A stretch of DNA of 64,000 nucleotides from an uncultured Eubacteriales bacterium (GCA_905205065.1 CAJLCI010000002.1:1-64000), one strand, 5' to 3'. Positions 34,933 to 44,363 are shown, counted from the stretch's first letter. The notes: generated by a model from the sequence alone, not told the origin. Translations and numbers: made by a program.

Positions 34933-35376
34933 TTACTTTTCAGCTACAATTAAATTAATTTTTCCAACTATTCCGGGATAAAGCTTTACATCAAACGCAT
35001 AACTTCCGTAAGCTTTAACTGTATTCATATCTATTTTGCGGCGATCTATTTTTATGCCGCATTGTTTCTCAAGCTCCTCCTGCAAATCCTTCGAGGTAAC
35101 CGAGCCGTACAAGTGTCCGTCGGCTCCGCATGCCACATTAATTTTGACGCTGCAGCCCTCAAGTCTTTCTTTAATCTCGTTTGCCTTCTGCCGTTCAAGC
35201 TCGGTTTTGTACTGAGCCGCCTTTTCCTTGTTCTTTAAATCATTCAGCGCCTGACTGTTTGCCTCAACGGCAAGGCCTTTCGGCAAAAGAAAATTTCTTG
35301 CATAACCGTCCGAAACATTAATAAGCTGTCCTTTTTTTCCCTGCGCCTTTACGTCCTGAGTAAGAATTACTTTCAT
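34933..35376 (-). CDS. rplI: 50S ribosomal protein L9
   Basis: 147 residues: MKVILTQDVKAQGKKGQLINVSDGYARNFLLPKGLA is the L9 N-terminal domain signature (cited in parts, residues 1-36), then the long central helix and C-domain (VACGADGHLYGSVTSKDL). Binds 23S rRNA at the base of the L1 stalk. Between gdpP and dnaB. Confidence 0.98.
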   Translation of the reverse strand: MKVILTQDVKAQGKKGQLINVSDGYARNFLLPKGLAVEANSQALNDLKNKEKAAQYKTELERQKANEIKERLEGCSVKINVACGADGHLYGSVTSKDLQEELEKQCGIKIDRRKIDMNTVKAYGSYAFDVKLYPGIVGKINLIVAEK

Positions 35377-35446
35377 GCAAAATTCCTTTCTGCAACATTA
35401 TGCATACATTATAATTTATCTTAAATTCGCCGCCTTAAGCAATTAT

Positions 35447-37498
35447 CTATTCACCGTCAAGATAAGAGTCAATTGCGTCTGTAAGCATCTTTCGCGCCTG
35501 CTGCGGAGTAACCCCGTAAAGCTGGGTAGCGGCGACATCAAAGCGCCCTCCGCCTCCGATTTTTTCCACGATAAGCTGAACATTCACCGATCCCTCCGAC
35601 CTTGCGCTTATATGAACATAGTCATCCACACAGCACACAGCAAAGGATGCCTCTACTCCTTCGACGGACAGAAGCTTATCGGCCGCTTTTGCGGCAGCAA
35701 CCCTGTCAAAAGGAGAATTTTCATTGTTTACATTCATTGAAATAGCTATTACAGAACGGTATATTTCAACATCAGTTTCAAACTTTGCTTCTCTGATAAA
35801 ATCGTCAAGATCGGTTTTAAACAGCTGCTCAATATCAGCCGGTTCAGCTCCCTCTCCGCGAAGATACAGAGCGGCACTGAACGTTCTCGTATGAGTGTTG
35901 CGTGAAAATTGCTTAGTGTCAAGAAGAATTCCGGCAAACATTATATCTGCCTCGTCCTTGGGCAGCGTTCCTGCGGGAATTGACTGCTCAAGTATTTCAA
36001 CTACAAGCTCACACGCAGATGACGCTGACGGCTCAATATACGTAATAATCGGATTGCGTGCATATTCCGCCGTTTTTCTGTGATGGTCGATAACAACCAT
36101 ATTAAAAATATTGTCAGCAATTTCAGGAGATTCAAATTTTTCACGGTTATTGACGTCACATACCACAAGCAGCGTCTCCGACGTTATCATGTCCTGAGCG
36201 TCAGCCGCATTTGAAAAAATACTGAGGTATTCCGGATTAGACCGAAGTCTGGAAAGCGCTTTTTTCAAATTTGGATCCTTTTCGTTGATAACTATATTGA
36301 CTTTCACTCCACAGAACATTGCAAGCCTTGCAACTCCGACGCATGAACCGAGAGAATCAAAATCAGCGTTTTTATGACCCATAATAATTACATTTGAACT
36401 CTTTGAGATTGCAACAGCCAACGCATTTGCCACAACGCGAGCACGTACCTTTGTACGCTTTGAAACTCCCTTGCTCCGTCCGCCGTAAAACTCCAGTCCG
36501 GAATCGGCTCTGACAACAACCTGATCTCCGCCTCTTTGCAACGCCATGTCAAGCGCGTTTCTTGCGGCGCGGTCTTTGTCGGCAAGACCGCCGAAAGAGC
36601 TGGAAATACCGATTGAAATCGTAACAGGCATATTCCCCTCTCCGATTTTTATATTTCTCACACGATCAAGAATGTCAAATTTATTCTCAATAAACTCGCG
36701 CACATGGGCGGCCTCAAAAATAAAAATATACCGCTCGCGTTCATACTCTTTAAATATACCGCCTACGGATTCCGCCCATTTCTTTAAAACGCTTTCAACC
36801 TGACCGACAACAGTACGGTACTGCTCTTGCACATACTGCATTAGCTCGTCGAGATTGTCAATCATGATGTACGCTACAACCGCTGTTTCATCGTTAAGCT
36901 GTCTGTAAACTGATACAATTTCACTGCGGTCATTCCAAAATGTCATTGTATAGTTCTTACTGCCTGTTCCAGTCCGATGACCCTTGATTTCCCATTGCCT
37001 CCCGAACGCGGTACACTCAAAACCACTGTCAGATTCCGGAGTAATAACGTCCTCCGTCTGGATTCCGCATACCTTTTCAAAACTCCGTCCGTAAAGAGAA
37101 TCGCCGACACCGCAGCAAGCAGAAAAACTCCTGTTAAACCAGACAATTGAGCCGCTGTCATCAAAAATCAGCACTGGCGTCTGTATTCGCGTCAACACAT
37201 CAAGCGCAGAATTATCCGAGACGGGATATTCAAAATTTTTCAGAGAAATAGAGCGCGCCCTTATAACGCGGACAAGAAGCTCACTCAATAATACGGCGGG
37301 TATATACAGAACAATTGCCGCAATGCAAATAGCTGAAAGCTTGCTGTTTTCTCCGCCGAAAAACACAGAAAGCGATAAAATAAGGATAAATATATATGAA
37401 ATTGCAACAGCAAAAAGAAGTCTTTGTTGTCTATATCCCCTCAACCGTTTGCCGATTTTTTTCAACACAGATAATTTCCTCCGCATAACAACCGTCAC
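35447..37498 (-). CDS. gdpP: Cyclic-di-AMP phosphodiesterase GdpP
   Basis: 683 residues. Two TM helices (about 25-75), PAS-like domain (VLIFDDSGSIVWFNRSFS), degenerate GGDEF domain (about 190-320), then DHH and DHHA1 domains with GHKNADFDSLGS, CDVNN and VVIDHHRKT and the late GGGGRFDVAA. Membrane-bound hydrolysis of c-di-AMP controls potassium, osmolyte and wall homeostasis. Downstream of yybS as in Bacillus. Confidence 0.95.
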   Translation of the reverse strand: MTVVMRRKLSVLKKIGKRLRGYRQQRLLFAVAISYIFILILSLSVFFGGENSKLSAICIAAIVLYIPAVLLSELLVRVIRARSISLKNFEYPVSDNSALDVLTRIQTPVLIFDDSGSIVWFNRSFSACCGVGDSLYGRSFEKVCGIQTEDVITPESDSGFECTAFGRQWEIKGHRTGTGSKNYTMTFWNDRSEIVSVYRQLNDETAVVAYIMIDNLDELMQYVQEQYRTVVGQVESVLKKWAESVGGIFKEYERERYIFIFEAAHVREFIENKFDILDRVRNIKIGEGNMPVTISIGISSSFGGLADKDRAARNALDMALQRGGDQVVVRADSGLEFYGGRSKGVSKRTKVRARVVANALAVAISKSSNVIIMGHKNADFDSLGSCVGVARLAMFCGVKVNIVINEKDPNLKKALSRLRSNPEYLSIFSNAADAQDMITSETLLVVCDVNNREKFESPEIADNIFNMVVIDHHRKTAEYARNPIITYIEPSASSACELVVEILEQSIPAGTLPKDEADIMFAGILLDTKQFSRNTHTRTFSAALYLRGEGAEPADIEQLFKTDLDDFIREAKFETDVEIYRSVIAISMNVNNENSPFDRVAAAKAADKLLSVEGVEASFAVCCVDDYVHISARSEGSVNVQLIVEKIGGGGRFDVAATQLYGVTPQQARKMLTDAIDSYLDGE

Positions 37499-37528
37499 AA
37501 AATTTCCGCAGAATATACCACATTAAAA

Positions 37529-38539
37529 TTAGACGTCCTTGTTTTTCCTTGAATATCTTTTATAAAATGTATGAATTACACCATAAAAAACAAAAATCAC
37601 AGAAAACATGCCGAAGCTTACCGTCATCAAAAACAACACGGCCGCGCAGTACATAACAAAGGGCATGCCGCCTCCGGATTTTCGTCTGATATTTCCCGCA
37701 GAAGTCCACAGACCGCAGACAAAAAAGCCCGGAATAAGTATTATCGATATATTTTCCGCCGCAACAATTATCGCCGTATTCCCATAAAGAGATCCAAACA
37801 GAAGTGTTATCAGATAAGCCGCGGTAAAAACATACGCGGAAATCAAACTCATCTGTATACCGCAGCTAATCGGAACGCCTTCATACGAAAAAAACTTTGA
37901 AAGGCATGAAGCCAGCCACATCGAAAGCCATGCGATAACCAAACCGCAGCAAATAACCACCGCGGGCATAATTTTAATAAGCTCGTCCTTAAGCATTTTT
38001 ATGGTACTGCTGTCAAGCTTTATTCCCGCCTCGGCAAAACTCTGACTATTCTCGACAAATATTTCTTTCATTTCACGATACGGCAAAAGTATTTCGTTCG
38101 TTATACCCTGAATAGAAAAGTCTCCTCCAATGGCAGCCTGAAGAGCAAAATGAAGTACTGCAAAAGCAAGTATAAACACAGCAGAACAGATAAGAGCCGT
38201 GTTTTTATTTATTTTGCCGCGCGCCGCGCTCGCCGTAAAAAATGCAGACGGCACAACGGCAAATGCCCAGACGGAAAAAGCAGGATGAAAAATTACATAA
38301 CTTAAAATTACTGCCGCAAAAGGAATTATATATACCAGCCGCGAATCTGTCAAAACATCAAGATAAGCGACAAGACCAGTCGCGGCAACATAAATAAACC
38401 ACCCGCCGTACGGTCCTCCATTTAGTGCAGCACAAGAGAGCAAAGCGATTAAAATCAGAATTATCACTGTAAATACAGGAACGCCTTTAAATTTATGCTT
38501 TTCGGCCACTACCTGCACATCGTTTTCCTTTCCATCCAT
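37529..38539 (-). CDS. YybS-like DUF2232 membrane protein
   Basis: 336 residues, about eight TM helices, no soluble domain; a short charged N-terminus (MDGKENDVQVVAEKHKFKG) precedes the first helix. Position directly before gdpP and rplI identifies it with YybS/DUF2232; function unknown. GAAAGGAATTTC upstream gives a good start. First gene of the leftward cluster; its upstream region adjoins the prophage. Confidence 0.8.
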   Translation of the reverse strand: MDGKENDVQVVAEKHKFKGVPVFTVIILILIALLSCAALNGGPYGGWFIYVAATGLVAYLDVLTDSRLVYIIPFAAVILSYVIFHPAFSVWAFAVVPSAFFTASAARGKINKNTALICSAVFILAFAVLHFALQAAIGGDFSIQGITNEILLPYREMKEIFVENSQSFAEAGIKLDSSTIKMLKDELIKIMPAVVICCGLVIAWLSMWLASCLSKFFSYEGVPISCGIQMSLISAYVFTAAYLITLLFGSLYGNTAIIVAAENISIILIPGFFVCGLWTSAGNIRRKSGGGMPFVMYCAAVLFLMTVSFGMFSVIFVFYGVIHTFYKRYSRKNKDV

Positions 38540-38851
38540 TTCTGAAATTCCTTTCGTGTAAACTCATTCCCGTTTACGCGCCGGAATCGGCATACGTATA
38601 CAATATCTTTGAATAAGTCATTATTTATCATTAGATATGGTCAATATAATATAGCCATTTTTTTATTATAGTTATTCAAACGTCATTTTTGCAGTCATTC
38701 AAATTTCAATAATTTAATTACGCAAAGGGAAAAATTAAAGCTTTATGTATATTATACCATAAATCTGTTCAATTTTCAAGGGGTTGAAAGTGCTTTGTTT
38801 TCAGTGCTTTTCAGGATTTTGAACACCTATAAAACCCCCGAAAATTGCTCC
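38540..38851. other. yybS upstream region and left prophage junction
   Basis: AT-rich; presumably holds the leftward yybS promoter, though I cannot fix it. TTATACCATAAATCT (38752-38766) and AAACCCCCGAAAA (38832-38844) recur near the right end of the prophage and are candidate attachment-site remnants. Confidence 0.4.
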
Positions 38852-38884
38852 GGTTAGTATCAGGTTAGTGACAGGTTAGAATCA
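38852..38884. repeat. Three 11-bp direct repeats GGTTAGTATCA/GGTTAGTGACA/GGTTAGAATCA
   Basis: Head-to-tail 11-bp units at the left end of the prophage. AGTATCAGGTTAGTGACAG (38856-38874) is matched at the right end by AGTATCAGGTTAGTAACAG (47158-47176), one difference in 19. One-turn spacing fits integrase arm-type or excisionase sites. Confidence 0.65.
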
Positions 38885-39283
38885 TCTTTTGATACAATAA
38901 TCAAGAGAAATCCAACCTGCACCTGATTTCAGCTTGCCCCACTTTTTAGCCCCTGAACCGGTGCTTTCGTCAACGATGGTGTAAACACCCCGGTCACGGA
39001 TGCAGCCAACAACATCATAGTTTGTTCCTGCACCTTTCCGAATGTTCAAAGCGGCAGTGTTGATTTTCACAAGGTAAGGTTCAAAGGCTTTCTGCGGCGT
39101 TGTGGTGGTGCTTTTCACAACCGTCAGATATTTGGTGCTGATGGGGCTTTCGATGCTGTTTTCACCGTCAACACTCTTGTCAATAACCGCCCGGTCACCT
39201 TTAACTTGCAAAACAATCCACTGTTTCTTTCTGACCCATGCCGGGACAGCTTTCTTGCCGTCATAATACCCTTTGAAAAACAC
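38882..39283 (-). CDS. SH3-domain protein, probable lysin C-terminal fragment
   Basis: 133 residues from GTG at 39283, with GGAAGGAAG upstream. The second half is a bacterial SH3 domain (INTAALNIRKGAGTNYDVVGCI ... GWISLDYC); the first half (KKAVPAWVRKKQWIVLQVKG...TKYLTVV) looks like a wall-binding module seen after catalytic domains of phage lysins. No amidase, CHAP or muramidase domain precedes it, so this is either a stand-alone wall binder or the end of a lysin whose catalytic part was deleted. Confidence 0.65.
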   Translation of the reverse strand: MFFKGYYDGKKAVPAWVRKKQWIVLQVKGDRAVIDKSVDGENSIESPISTKYLTVVKSTTTTPQKAFEPYLVKINTAALNIRKGAGTNYDVVGCIRDRGVYTIVDESTGSGAKKWGKLKSGAGWISLDYCIKR

Positions 39284-39290
39284 GGTTCAA

Positions 39291-39629
39291 TCACTTCCTT
39301 CCTGTGCATTTTTTCAGCATTTTCAAATTTGCTTCATACCTTTTGAACAAAGTTTCTTGCTTCCTGACTTCTGCCAAACGCTTTTTCCGAATAGAAGGAT
39401 TCGGGGAATCATAGTATTTTGAAACCAATTCTTTTCCCTTCCATTCTGCATCTGCTTTTTTTTGTTCCAAATAGGCTTGTAATTCGTCAATCGCTTCATC
39501 GGAACAATACATTGCCACAAGTTTGAAAACCTTCTTGGACTTTTCAGCAATACAAGGGAAGAAACGGTCAACAATCAGTTCCAAATATCCATCTGTTCTG
39601 TCGTGCCACTCAATTCTGAACTTTTCCAT
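39291..39629 (-). CDS. Hypothetical phage protein
   Basis: 112 residues, highly charged and helical, rich in Lys and Glu, with a probable coiled-coil (DELQAYLEQKKADAEWKGKEL). Starts at the ATG overlapping the polymerase stop (TGATG) after GGGGTGG, so it is translationally coupled to it. No family recognised. Confidence 0.6.
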   Translation of the reverse strand: MEKFRIEWHDRTDGYLELIVDRFFPCIAEKSKKVFKLVAMYCSDEAIDELQAYLEQKKADAEWKGKELVSKYYDSPNPSIRKKRLAEVRKQETLFKRYEANLKMLKKCTGRK

Positions 39630-41452
39630 CACACCACCCCAAAATCTTTCAACCTACGCAAAGCAAAATCAATGTACCATTGTTTATCCAGCTTTGCAGG
39701 AACTTTCACATCGTTTACTTCATCATTGAACATGAAGCAATGTTCCGGACTGTTTTGCAGCTTTTCAAATGAACCGGTTTGTGCGTGTTTTTTATAGAAT
39801 GTGCCATCACTCTGATTCTTGGATGCAAACAGCCGAACACACTTTTCTTTGACCGGAACACCGTCAAAATTGTATTTTTTGATTTTGCGCTTTTTGCCGG
39901 TTTTGGTCATTGTCTGAACATCGCTGAATGTGCCGCCATGCCAAATCTGTTCGTATTTGCCGCTGATTTTGGATACAAGCTGAAATTCTTTCAGGTCATC
40001 ACACTGCATGATAGTTTCTTCTATCGGAACACCATGAATCATATAATCAACCAAGGCTTTGTTCAGAATCGGAAGGTCATAATCCAAAGACCCAAGTTTC
40101 TTGACATAAGCCCCTTTGGATTTGAACCCGCCTTTTTTATCAACAATGATATAGTTGTTGACATCCTTCTGAAAAACCTTTCGGTATTCGTCAAATTCAA
40201 GGTCAAGACCGGTTCTTGTTTCCCATTCATAGCAAATATCATCAATCAGATTGAACCATTCGCCTTCATCCTTTCCGGTTGGCATCTTTATCAAAATGCC
40301 GTCCGTGTTGGACTGAATGATTTGTGCGTAAGGCTCTAACTTTTCAATCAAGTCAAGCAGAAGCAATTGACCATATACGCACACCCGGTTTGCCTGTCTT
40401 GGGTCATACAGGGCATTATTGATGTCTTTCATCGCCCCGTATGTACCATTCAGAACGATTTTCAAAGGGGCTTGTTCTTTTTTCTTTCCCTGATGTTTCA
40501 GTTCCAAGCGGTAATTTCTGATTTCCTTGAATCGTTCAAAACCATCTTCCGGGACTGACCGTGACATCAAGTTATAAACGCACATCAAAGTTGGGTATAG
40601 TGAACTAACATCCATATTCAGAAAATAACCTGTGCCGCTGTACTGCTCTATTGCCCCATGAACACCGCCCCAAGCGAACACATGGGGAACACCGGCAACA
40701 ATGATTTGACATTGCATCTTTTCTGACTTTGGATTTGTCGGGTCAACCCGGTATTTTCTATTTGCTGGGTTTTTATACCAATCCAACACCTGTGTATATT
40801 TTTTGATTTGCAATGTCGGCGGGAAGTCAATATCAAATTCATCATCCCAATCCCGTTTTCTTGCACCAAGGATGTCAGCCGACAACTGCACCTTCGTCTT
40901 TGAAATTCCCGAAAGGGGAAGATGAAACATTTTCAGTAAGCCAAACTGCGCTTCAAAATCCTCTTTTCGTTGAATGAAAACTTCAATGGTCTGCTGCACA
41001 TCATGTCTGCAATACTTGATGGTTTCGGCAACTTCTTCTTTGGTCAGCGGTCTGTCAATGTCGAACGGAACAGAAGTTTCTTTGATGCTATTCCCCATGA
41101 ATCCTTCAAAAGATTTCAAGCCACGGTCAACATTCTGCATCACATCATAATTTATCAAGGGAATGTTCTTGAATAAGCTGCTGAATTTCCACCCCGGCAG
41201 ACCTTTGATAATGATATGGTCATTGATTTTCTTTGGTTCAAAGCCACAAAGAATGCCTTTCAAGATGTATTGGTCATAATGTCTTGAATTGAATCCAACC
41301 CAAATGTCATTGATGTTTTCATCATAGATTTTTTGCAGCTTGTCAGGGTCATTGTGGATGACTGTTTCAGATTTCTTTGTCATATCAATAATGACCACAA
41401 GCCAATCATAGGCGAAAACCTCAAAGTCATAGAAAAGCACTGCATTCACCAT
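39629..41452 (-). CDS. Family B DNA polymerase, phage type
   Basis: 607 residues. The exonuclease domain keeps all three motifs: DFE near residue 10, N-x3-YD in GFNSRHYDQY, and Y-x3-D in YCRHDVQQT. Polymerase motifs: A MDVSSLYPTLM near 283, B KIVLNGTYGAM near 333, C SNTDGILIK near 385. Short for the family, as in phage enzymes without extra domains, but apparently intact. It would copy the phage genome; no phage helicase or primase remains here. Confidence 0.88.
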   Translation of the reverse strand: MVNAVLFYDFEVFAYDWLVVIIDMTKKSETVIHNDPDKLQKIYDENINDIWVGFNSRHYDQYILKGILCGFEPKKINDHIIIKGLPGWKFSSLFKNIPLINYDVMQNVDRGLKSFEGFMGNSIKETSVPFDIDRPLTKEEVAETIKYCRHDVQQTIEVFIQRKEDFEAQFGLLKMFHLPLSGISKTKVQLSADILGARKRDWDDEFDIDFPPTLQIKKYTQVLDWYKNPANRKYRVDPTNPKSEKMQCQIIVAGVPHVFAWGGVHGAIEQYSGTGYFLNMDVSSLYPTLMCVYNLMSRSVPEDGFERFKEIRNYRLELKHQGKKKEQAPLKIVLNGTYGAMKDINNALYDPRQANRVCVYGQLLLLDLIEKLEPYAQIIQSNTDGILIKMPTGKDEGEWFNLIDDICYEWETRTGLDLEFDEYRKVFQKDVNNYIIVDKKGGFKSKGAYVKKLGSLDYDLPILNKALVDYMIHGVPIEETIMQCDDLKEFQLVSKISGKYEQIWHGGTFSDVQTMTKTGKKRKIKKYNFDGVPVKEKCVRLFASKNQSDGTFYKKHAQTGSFEKLQNSPEHCFMFNDEVNDVKVPAKLDKQWYIDFALRRLKDFGVV

Positions 41453-41511
41453 CCTTTCATAAAGTTATCAAAAGGGGGATGCGGGGAAACATCCCCCTTT
41501 TGAACGGCTCT

Positions 41512-41973
41512 TTATTCTGCTTCAAACACTTCGGTTATTTCGTAAGTGCTGAACCCCTTCTTTCCTTCTTTGTAGGAAAGGGCAAATTCAAGATGCTGCG
41601 TGTCAATCGCTTCCATGACATCCATAAGCAGATTGCCATACTGCCGATATGTAACAAATTCGATTGCAACGCCCGTATCAAGCGACCGCAAGAATTCATT
41701 GATGATGTGGATTTGGAATCCCTGTGTGATGACCTGATTCATGAAGATTCTTGAACCTTTGAATTCACCTTCCACAACCTTGAACCAAACGGTCACCATC
41801 GGGTCATGCGCTTTGGATTCGGTCAATTCCAACTTGTCAATGGCAACTTCATAGTCACCATGCGGAACATCTCTGTATGAAGTTCCATTTTCCTGAACGT
41901 CCTTCACATCTTCTGCAAGGGAAGCGGTATCAATCGCCTTGTCAAACTTATCCCAAATATTCATTTCTGCCAT
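41512..41973 (-). CDS. DUF669 family protein (phage replication accessory)
   Basis: 153 residues: MNIWDKFDKAIDTASLAEDV, then YRDVPHGDYEVAIDKLELTESK and WFKVVEGEFKGSRIFMNQVI, the DUF669 pattern. Such proteins sit beside phage polymerases and ATPases and may bind ssDNA. Acidic C-terminal end (ITEVFEAE), as in SSB-like proteins. Confidence 0.75.
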   Translation of the reverse strand: MAEMNIWDKFDKAIDTASLAEDVKDVQENGTSYRDVPHGDYEVAIDKLELTESKAHDPMVTVWFKVVEGEFKGSRIFMNQVITQGFQIHIINEFLRSLDTGVAIEFVTYRQYGNLLMDVMEAIDTQHLEFALSYKEGKKGFSTYEITEVFEAE

Positions 41974-42001
41974 TTTAATTCACCTTTTAACCTTTCTTTT
42001 G

Positions 42002-42643
42002 TTATTCGTTTGTGGTTGTTCTTCTTGATTTGCGAACCCTCGGTTTTTCTTCCTGAACGGGTTCTTTTTCCGATTCTACCGGAATTGGTTCTTCAACGGA
42101 TGCGCCACCGCCCGGTTCCCATGTGGCAGCAGAAGGGGAATCATCGCCGACATCTTCAACGGGTTCAGCAACCTTTCTTCTGCGGCTTGTTCTGACCGTT
42201 TCCTTGCCGTCTGACGGCTGTTCTGCATCCGGGGCAACTTGTTCCTTGACCGGCTCTGAAACTGCCGTCTGTGCCTTCCTGACGGCGTTTCTGTTCGCTT
42301 CGTCATAAACTCGGAACAGTTCATTGACATCAAGCGGAATGTCTTTGGCATCGGTTTTCAGTCTGCCACCGCCGAAAATGACTTCATTGGACTTGAAGTT
42401 GAAGGTGCGGTCATCACCGTCTGCAACAATCCTTGCAACGATGTCAACCATTCCTGCGACCTTCAATGCAACCTTGTCCTGCATATTCGGCTTGATTGCC
42501 GTGATTTTATCGCCGCCCTTTTTGGTGATGTCTTTGCTTGTGTCCTCATGGGAAATCAGGATGATGTTTTCATAGGGATTCACCTTGCTTTCAATATCCA
42601 ACACCGATATAATCCAAAACCCTTGCCCATCCATACTTTTCAC
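42002..42643 (-). pseudogene. C-terminal remnant of phage AAA ATPase
   Basis: The frame encodes VNPYENIILISHEDTSKDI and a DKVALKVAGMVDIVARI segment, matching the sensor-side half of RecA-like phage ATPases found next to DUF669 genes, then a long Pro/Glu/Arg linker tail. Walker A and B, which should lie upstream, are missing: the frame runs straight back into the 3' end of the PAPS-reductase-like gene (overlap 42591-42643). The residues before VNPYENI are just that gene read in another frame. A deletion joined the two. Confidence 0.65.
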
Positions 42644-43682
42644 CGGTGTCCGGGTCAGTGCAGCATTTGAACATCCAATATTCCCATTCTTTGGGGTTGC
42701 GCTCTTTCAGTTGGTCAAACCGATGCGGACGCTTTTCAAGATGCAATCCGAACCCACACATTGAACATCCTGTTCTTTGGGCTTTTGTCGTGTATAGCGT
42801 TCCATCTTCACGGCGTTCAATCTTTCCGTAAATTTCAGGAACAGGAACATTCAAATCAAGTGCAAGTTGCAAAAGGTCTTGCCGGGTGAATATGGCAAAT
42901 GGTGCTGACCGAATGGTTGACTTTCCAAAATAGTTGCAGCCATTCAACATCAAAGACTTTGCCCTTCTACCGCCTTCGGATGCCATAAGTCCCAAATATG
43001 GAACACTGTTATGTTCTTTCGCCCAATCGTCACACGGCTTTTCTTTCAGGTAATAACAGCATTTTGAAGAAACTTTGAAATTCGGAATTTGATAATCTGT
43101 TCCTTCTTCTTCATTCGCATAACCACCGAATTTTTCAAGCCACTTTTTTGACATCTTCATTCTGCTGTTTTTCTGATAACCGCCATAAGCACCTGTTTCA
43201 CCTGTAACAATCGCATGGCGAACCGTTTTATTGTTTTCTGTCGGATTTGCAAGGGTTTCAATCTTTGCTGCAAGTTCTTTGGAAAGAACCGGAAATCCAA
43301 ATTCTTGAATGATGTCGGGTTTAGTCCACCGGTGTTCTTTTCCTGCATCATCAACATACCGAACGGATGATTGCAAGCGTTCAATTCCAAGTTCTTTATG
43401 TACTTTCTGAATGCTTGCATCTTCCAAATATGAAACACTGATTCCCGGTGCATAGATGCCAATTGACTTCAAGAACAGGAACAAAGTGATGGAATCAAGA
43501 CCGCCGACTGAAACATGATAATTTAATTCACGCTTGTCACATTCTCTTGCAAATTCCCTTGCACGAATTTCCGCATATTTGACTTTGAACCAATAGTCCT
43601 GCTTTTGCTTGACAATGAAATCAGCAATTTTTCTTTGCCCATCAATTCTTGCCATGTGTTCCAAACAATTTTCTTTTGGCAT
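42591..43682 (-). CDS. Phage PAPS-reductase-like PP-loop protein
   Basis: 363 residues. PP-loop variant VSVGGLDSITLFLFL near 56 (SGG-x-DS with Val for Ser), then YLEDASIQKVHKELGI, a long substrate domain, and Cys clusters KCCYYLKEKPC and RTGCSMCGFG that could ligate iron-sulfur or zinc. Phage members of this superfamily are proposed to act in sulfur-based nucleic-acid modification or defence evasion; no direct evidence here. ATG lies 4 bp after the upstream regulator stop, with AGGTGTG as ribosome site. Confidence 0.8.
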   Translation of the reverse strand: MPKENCLEHMARIDGQRKIADFIVKQKQDYWFKVKYAEIRAREFARECDKRELNYHVSVGGLDSITLFLFLKSIGIYAPGISVSYLEDASIQKVHKELGIERLQSSVRYVDDAGKEHRWTKPDIIQEFGFPVLSKELAAKIETLANPTENNKTVRHAIVTGETGAYGGYQKNSRMKMSKKWLEKFGGYANEEEGTDYQIPNFKVSSKCCYYLKEKPCDDWAKEHNSVPYLGLMASEGGRRAKSLMLNGCNYFGKSTIRSAPFAIFTRQDLLQLALDLNVPVPEIYGKIERREDGTLYTTKAQRTGCSMCGFGLHLEKRPHRFDQLKERNPKEWEYWMFKCCTDPDTGEKYGWARVLDYIGVGY

Positions 43683-43685
43683 TAT

Positions 43686-44096
43686 TCACACCTCAATTCC
43701 TGTGTATTCTGTAAACTTTTTCGGGCTGATATAATAGGTGAACCTATTGCCCGTGATTTTGATTGCATATCCGAAAGGAAATTTCCCGTCCTGCAATCCC
43801 TTTCTGATGAACTGTTTACCAACACCCATCAACTTTGCCGCTTCACTGACCGGAAGGTTTATGGTGTTGCCGGAAACACTTTCATCTGCGGTTTCTTCAA
43901 TCTGTCCTGTCAACCACTCAACCGACACATTCAAGGCATCGGCAATGGTCATAATGGTTTTGACCTTTGGTTCGTTTTTGCCGGAAAGGTACTGACTGAT
44001 TGATGACCTTCCCAAACCGGTCATGGATGCAAGGTCAGATTGTGTGACCCGCCTTTCATCCATTGCCTTTTTCATTCGCTGTGCAAACACATTCAT
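43686..44096 (-). CDS. Two-domain regulator: XRE helix-turn-helix plus excisionase-like domain
   Basis: 136 residues. Residues 1-68 are a classical XRE helix-turn-helix (RVTQSDLASMTGLGRSSISQYLSGKNEP, then ALNVSVEWLTGQ). Residues about 80-136 form a second, winged-helix excisionase/MerR-like module (LPVSEAAKLMGVGKQFIRKGLQDGKFPFGYAI...YYISPKKFTEYTG). Together they suggest one protein controlling both early transcription and recombination directionality. An operator-like palindrome sits just upstream. Confidence 0.75.
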   Translation of the reverse strand: MNVFAQRMKKAMDERRVTQSDLASMTGLGRSSISQYLSGKNEPKVKTIMTIADALNVSVEWLTGQIEETADESVSGNTINLPVSEAAKLMGVGKQFIRKGLQDGKFPFGYAIKITGNRFTYYISPKKFTEYTGIEV

Positions 44097-44140
44097 TCTG
44101 ATTCATCCTTTCATCTTTGAATTTGATTTTAACCCTTTGG

Positions 44141-44157
44141 TAGAATATCATTCTACT
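44141..44157. promoter_or_regulatory. Operator-like palindrome GTAGAAT-ATC-ATTCTAC
   Basis: Perfect 7+3+7 inverted repeat ahead of the two-domain regulator, overlapping the last codons of the preceding small HTH gene. The same GTAGAAT word occurs in the main divergent promoter region (45661, 45712-45721 inverted, 45738). Confidence 0.6.
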
Positions 44158-44363
44158 TCGTTCGCAAAAAAAATTGCATTGACTTCATCAGTTGTCAGAC
44201 ACAAGGATTCTGCCAACTTCTTGATTTCGCTTGCCTTGAATTCACGCTTGTTGTTGACCTTATAGTTGAATGTTGCAATGGTCATTCCAAGCTGCTCTGC
44301 AAGCTGTTCTTGCGTGAACCCTCTTTCAAGGATTGCCGCCCTTAACTTCAAACTGTTCGTCAT
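44148..44363 (-). CDS. Small XRE-type helix-turn-helix protein
   Basis: 71 residues, a single helix-turn-helix domain: ERGFTQEQLAEQLGMTIATFNYKVNNKREF, then an acidic C-terminus. Cro-like in size; a candidate early-gene regulator. Its ATG overlaps the stop of the gene upstream (ATGA). Confidence 0.75.
   Translation of the reverse strand: MTNSLKLRAAILERGFTQEQLAEQLGMTIATFNYKVNNKREFKASEIKKLAESLCLTTDEVNAIFFANEVE

Noticed and set aside
42591..43682. Dnd phosphorothioation system (DndC)
   Set aside because: The protein shares the PAPS-reductase fold only; no dndB, dndD or dndE neighbours.
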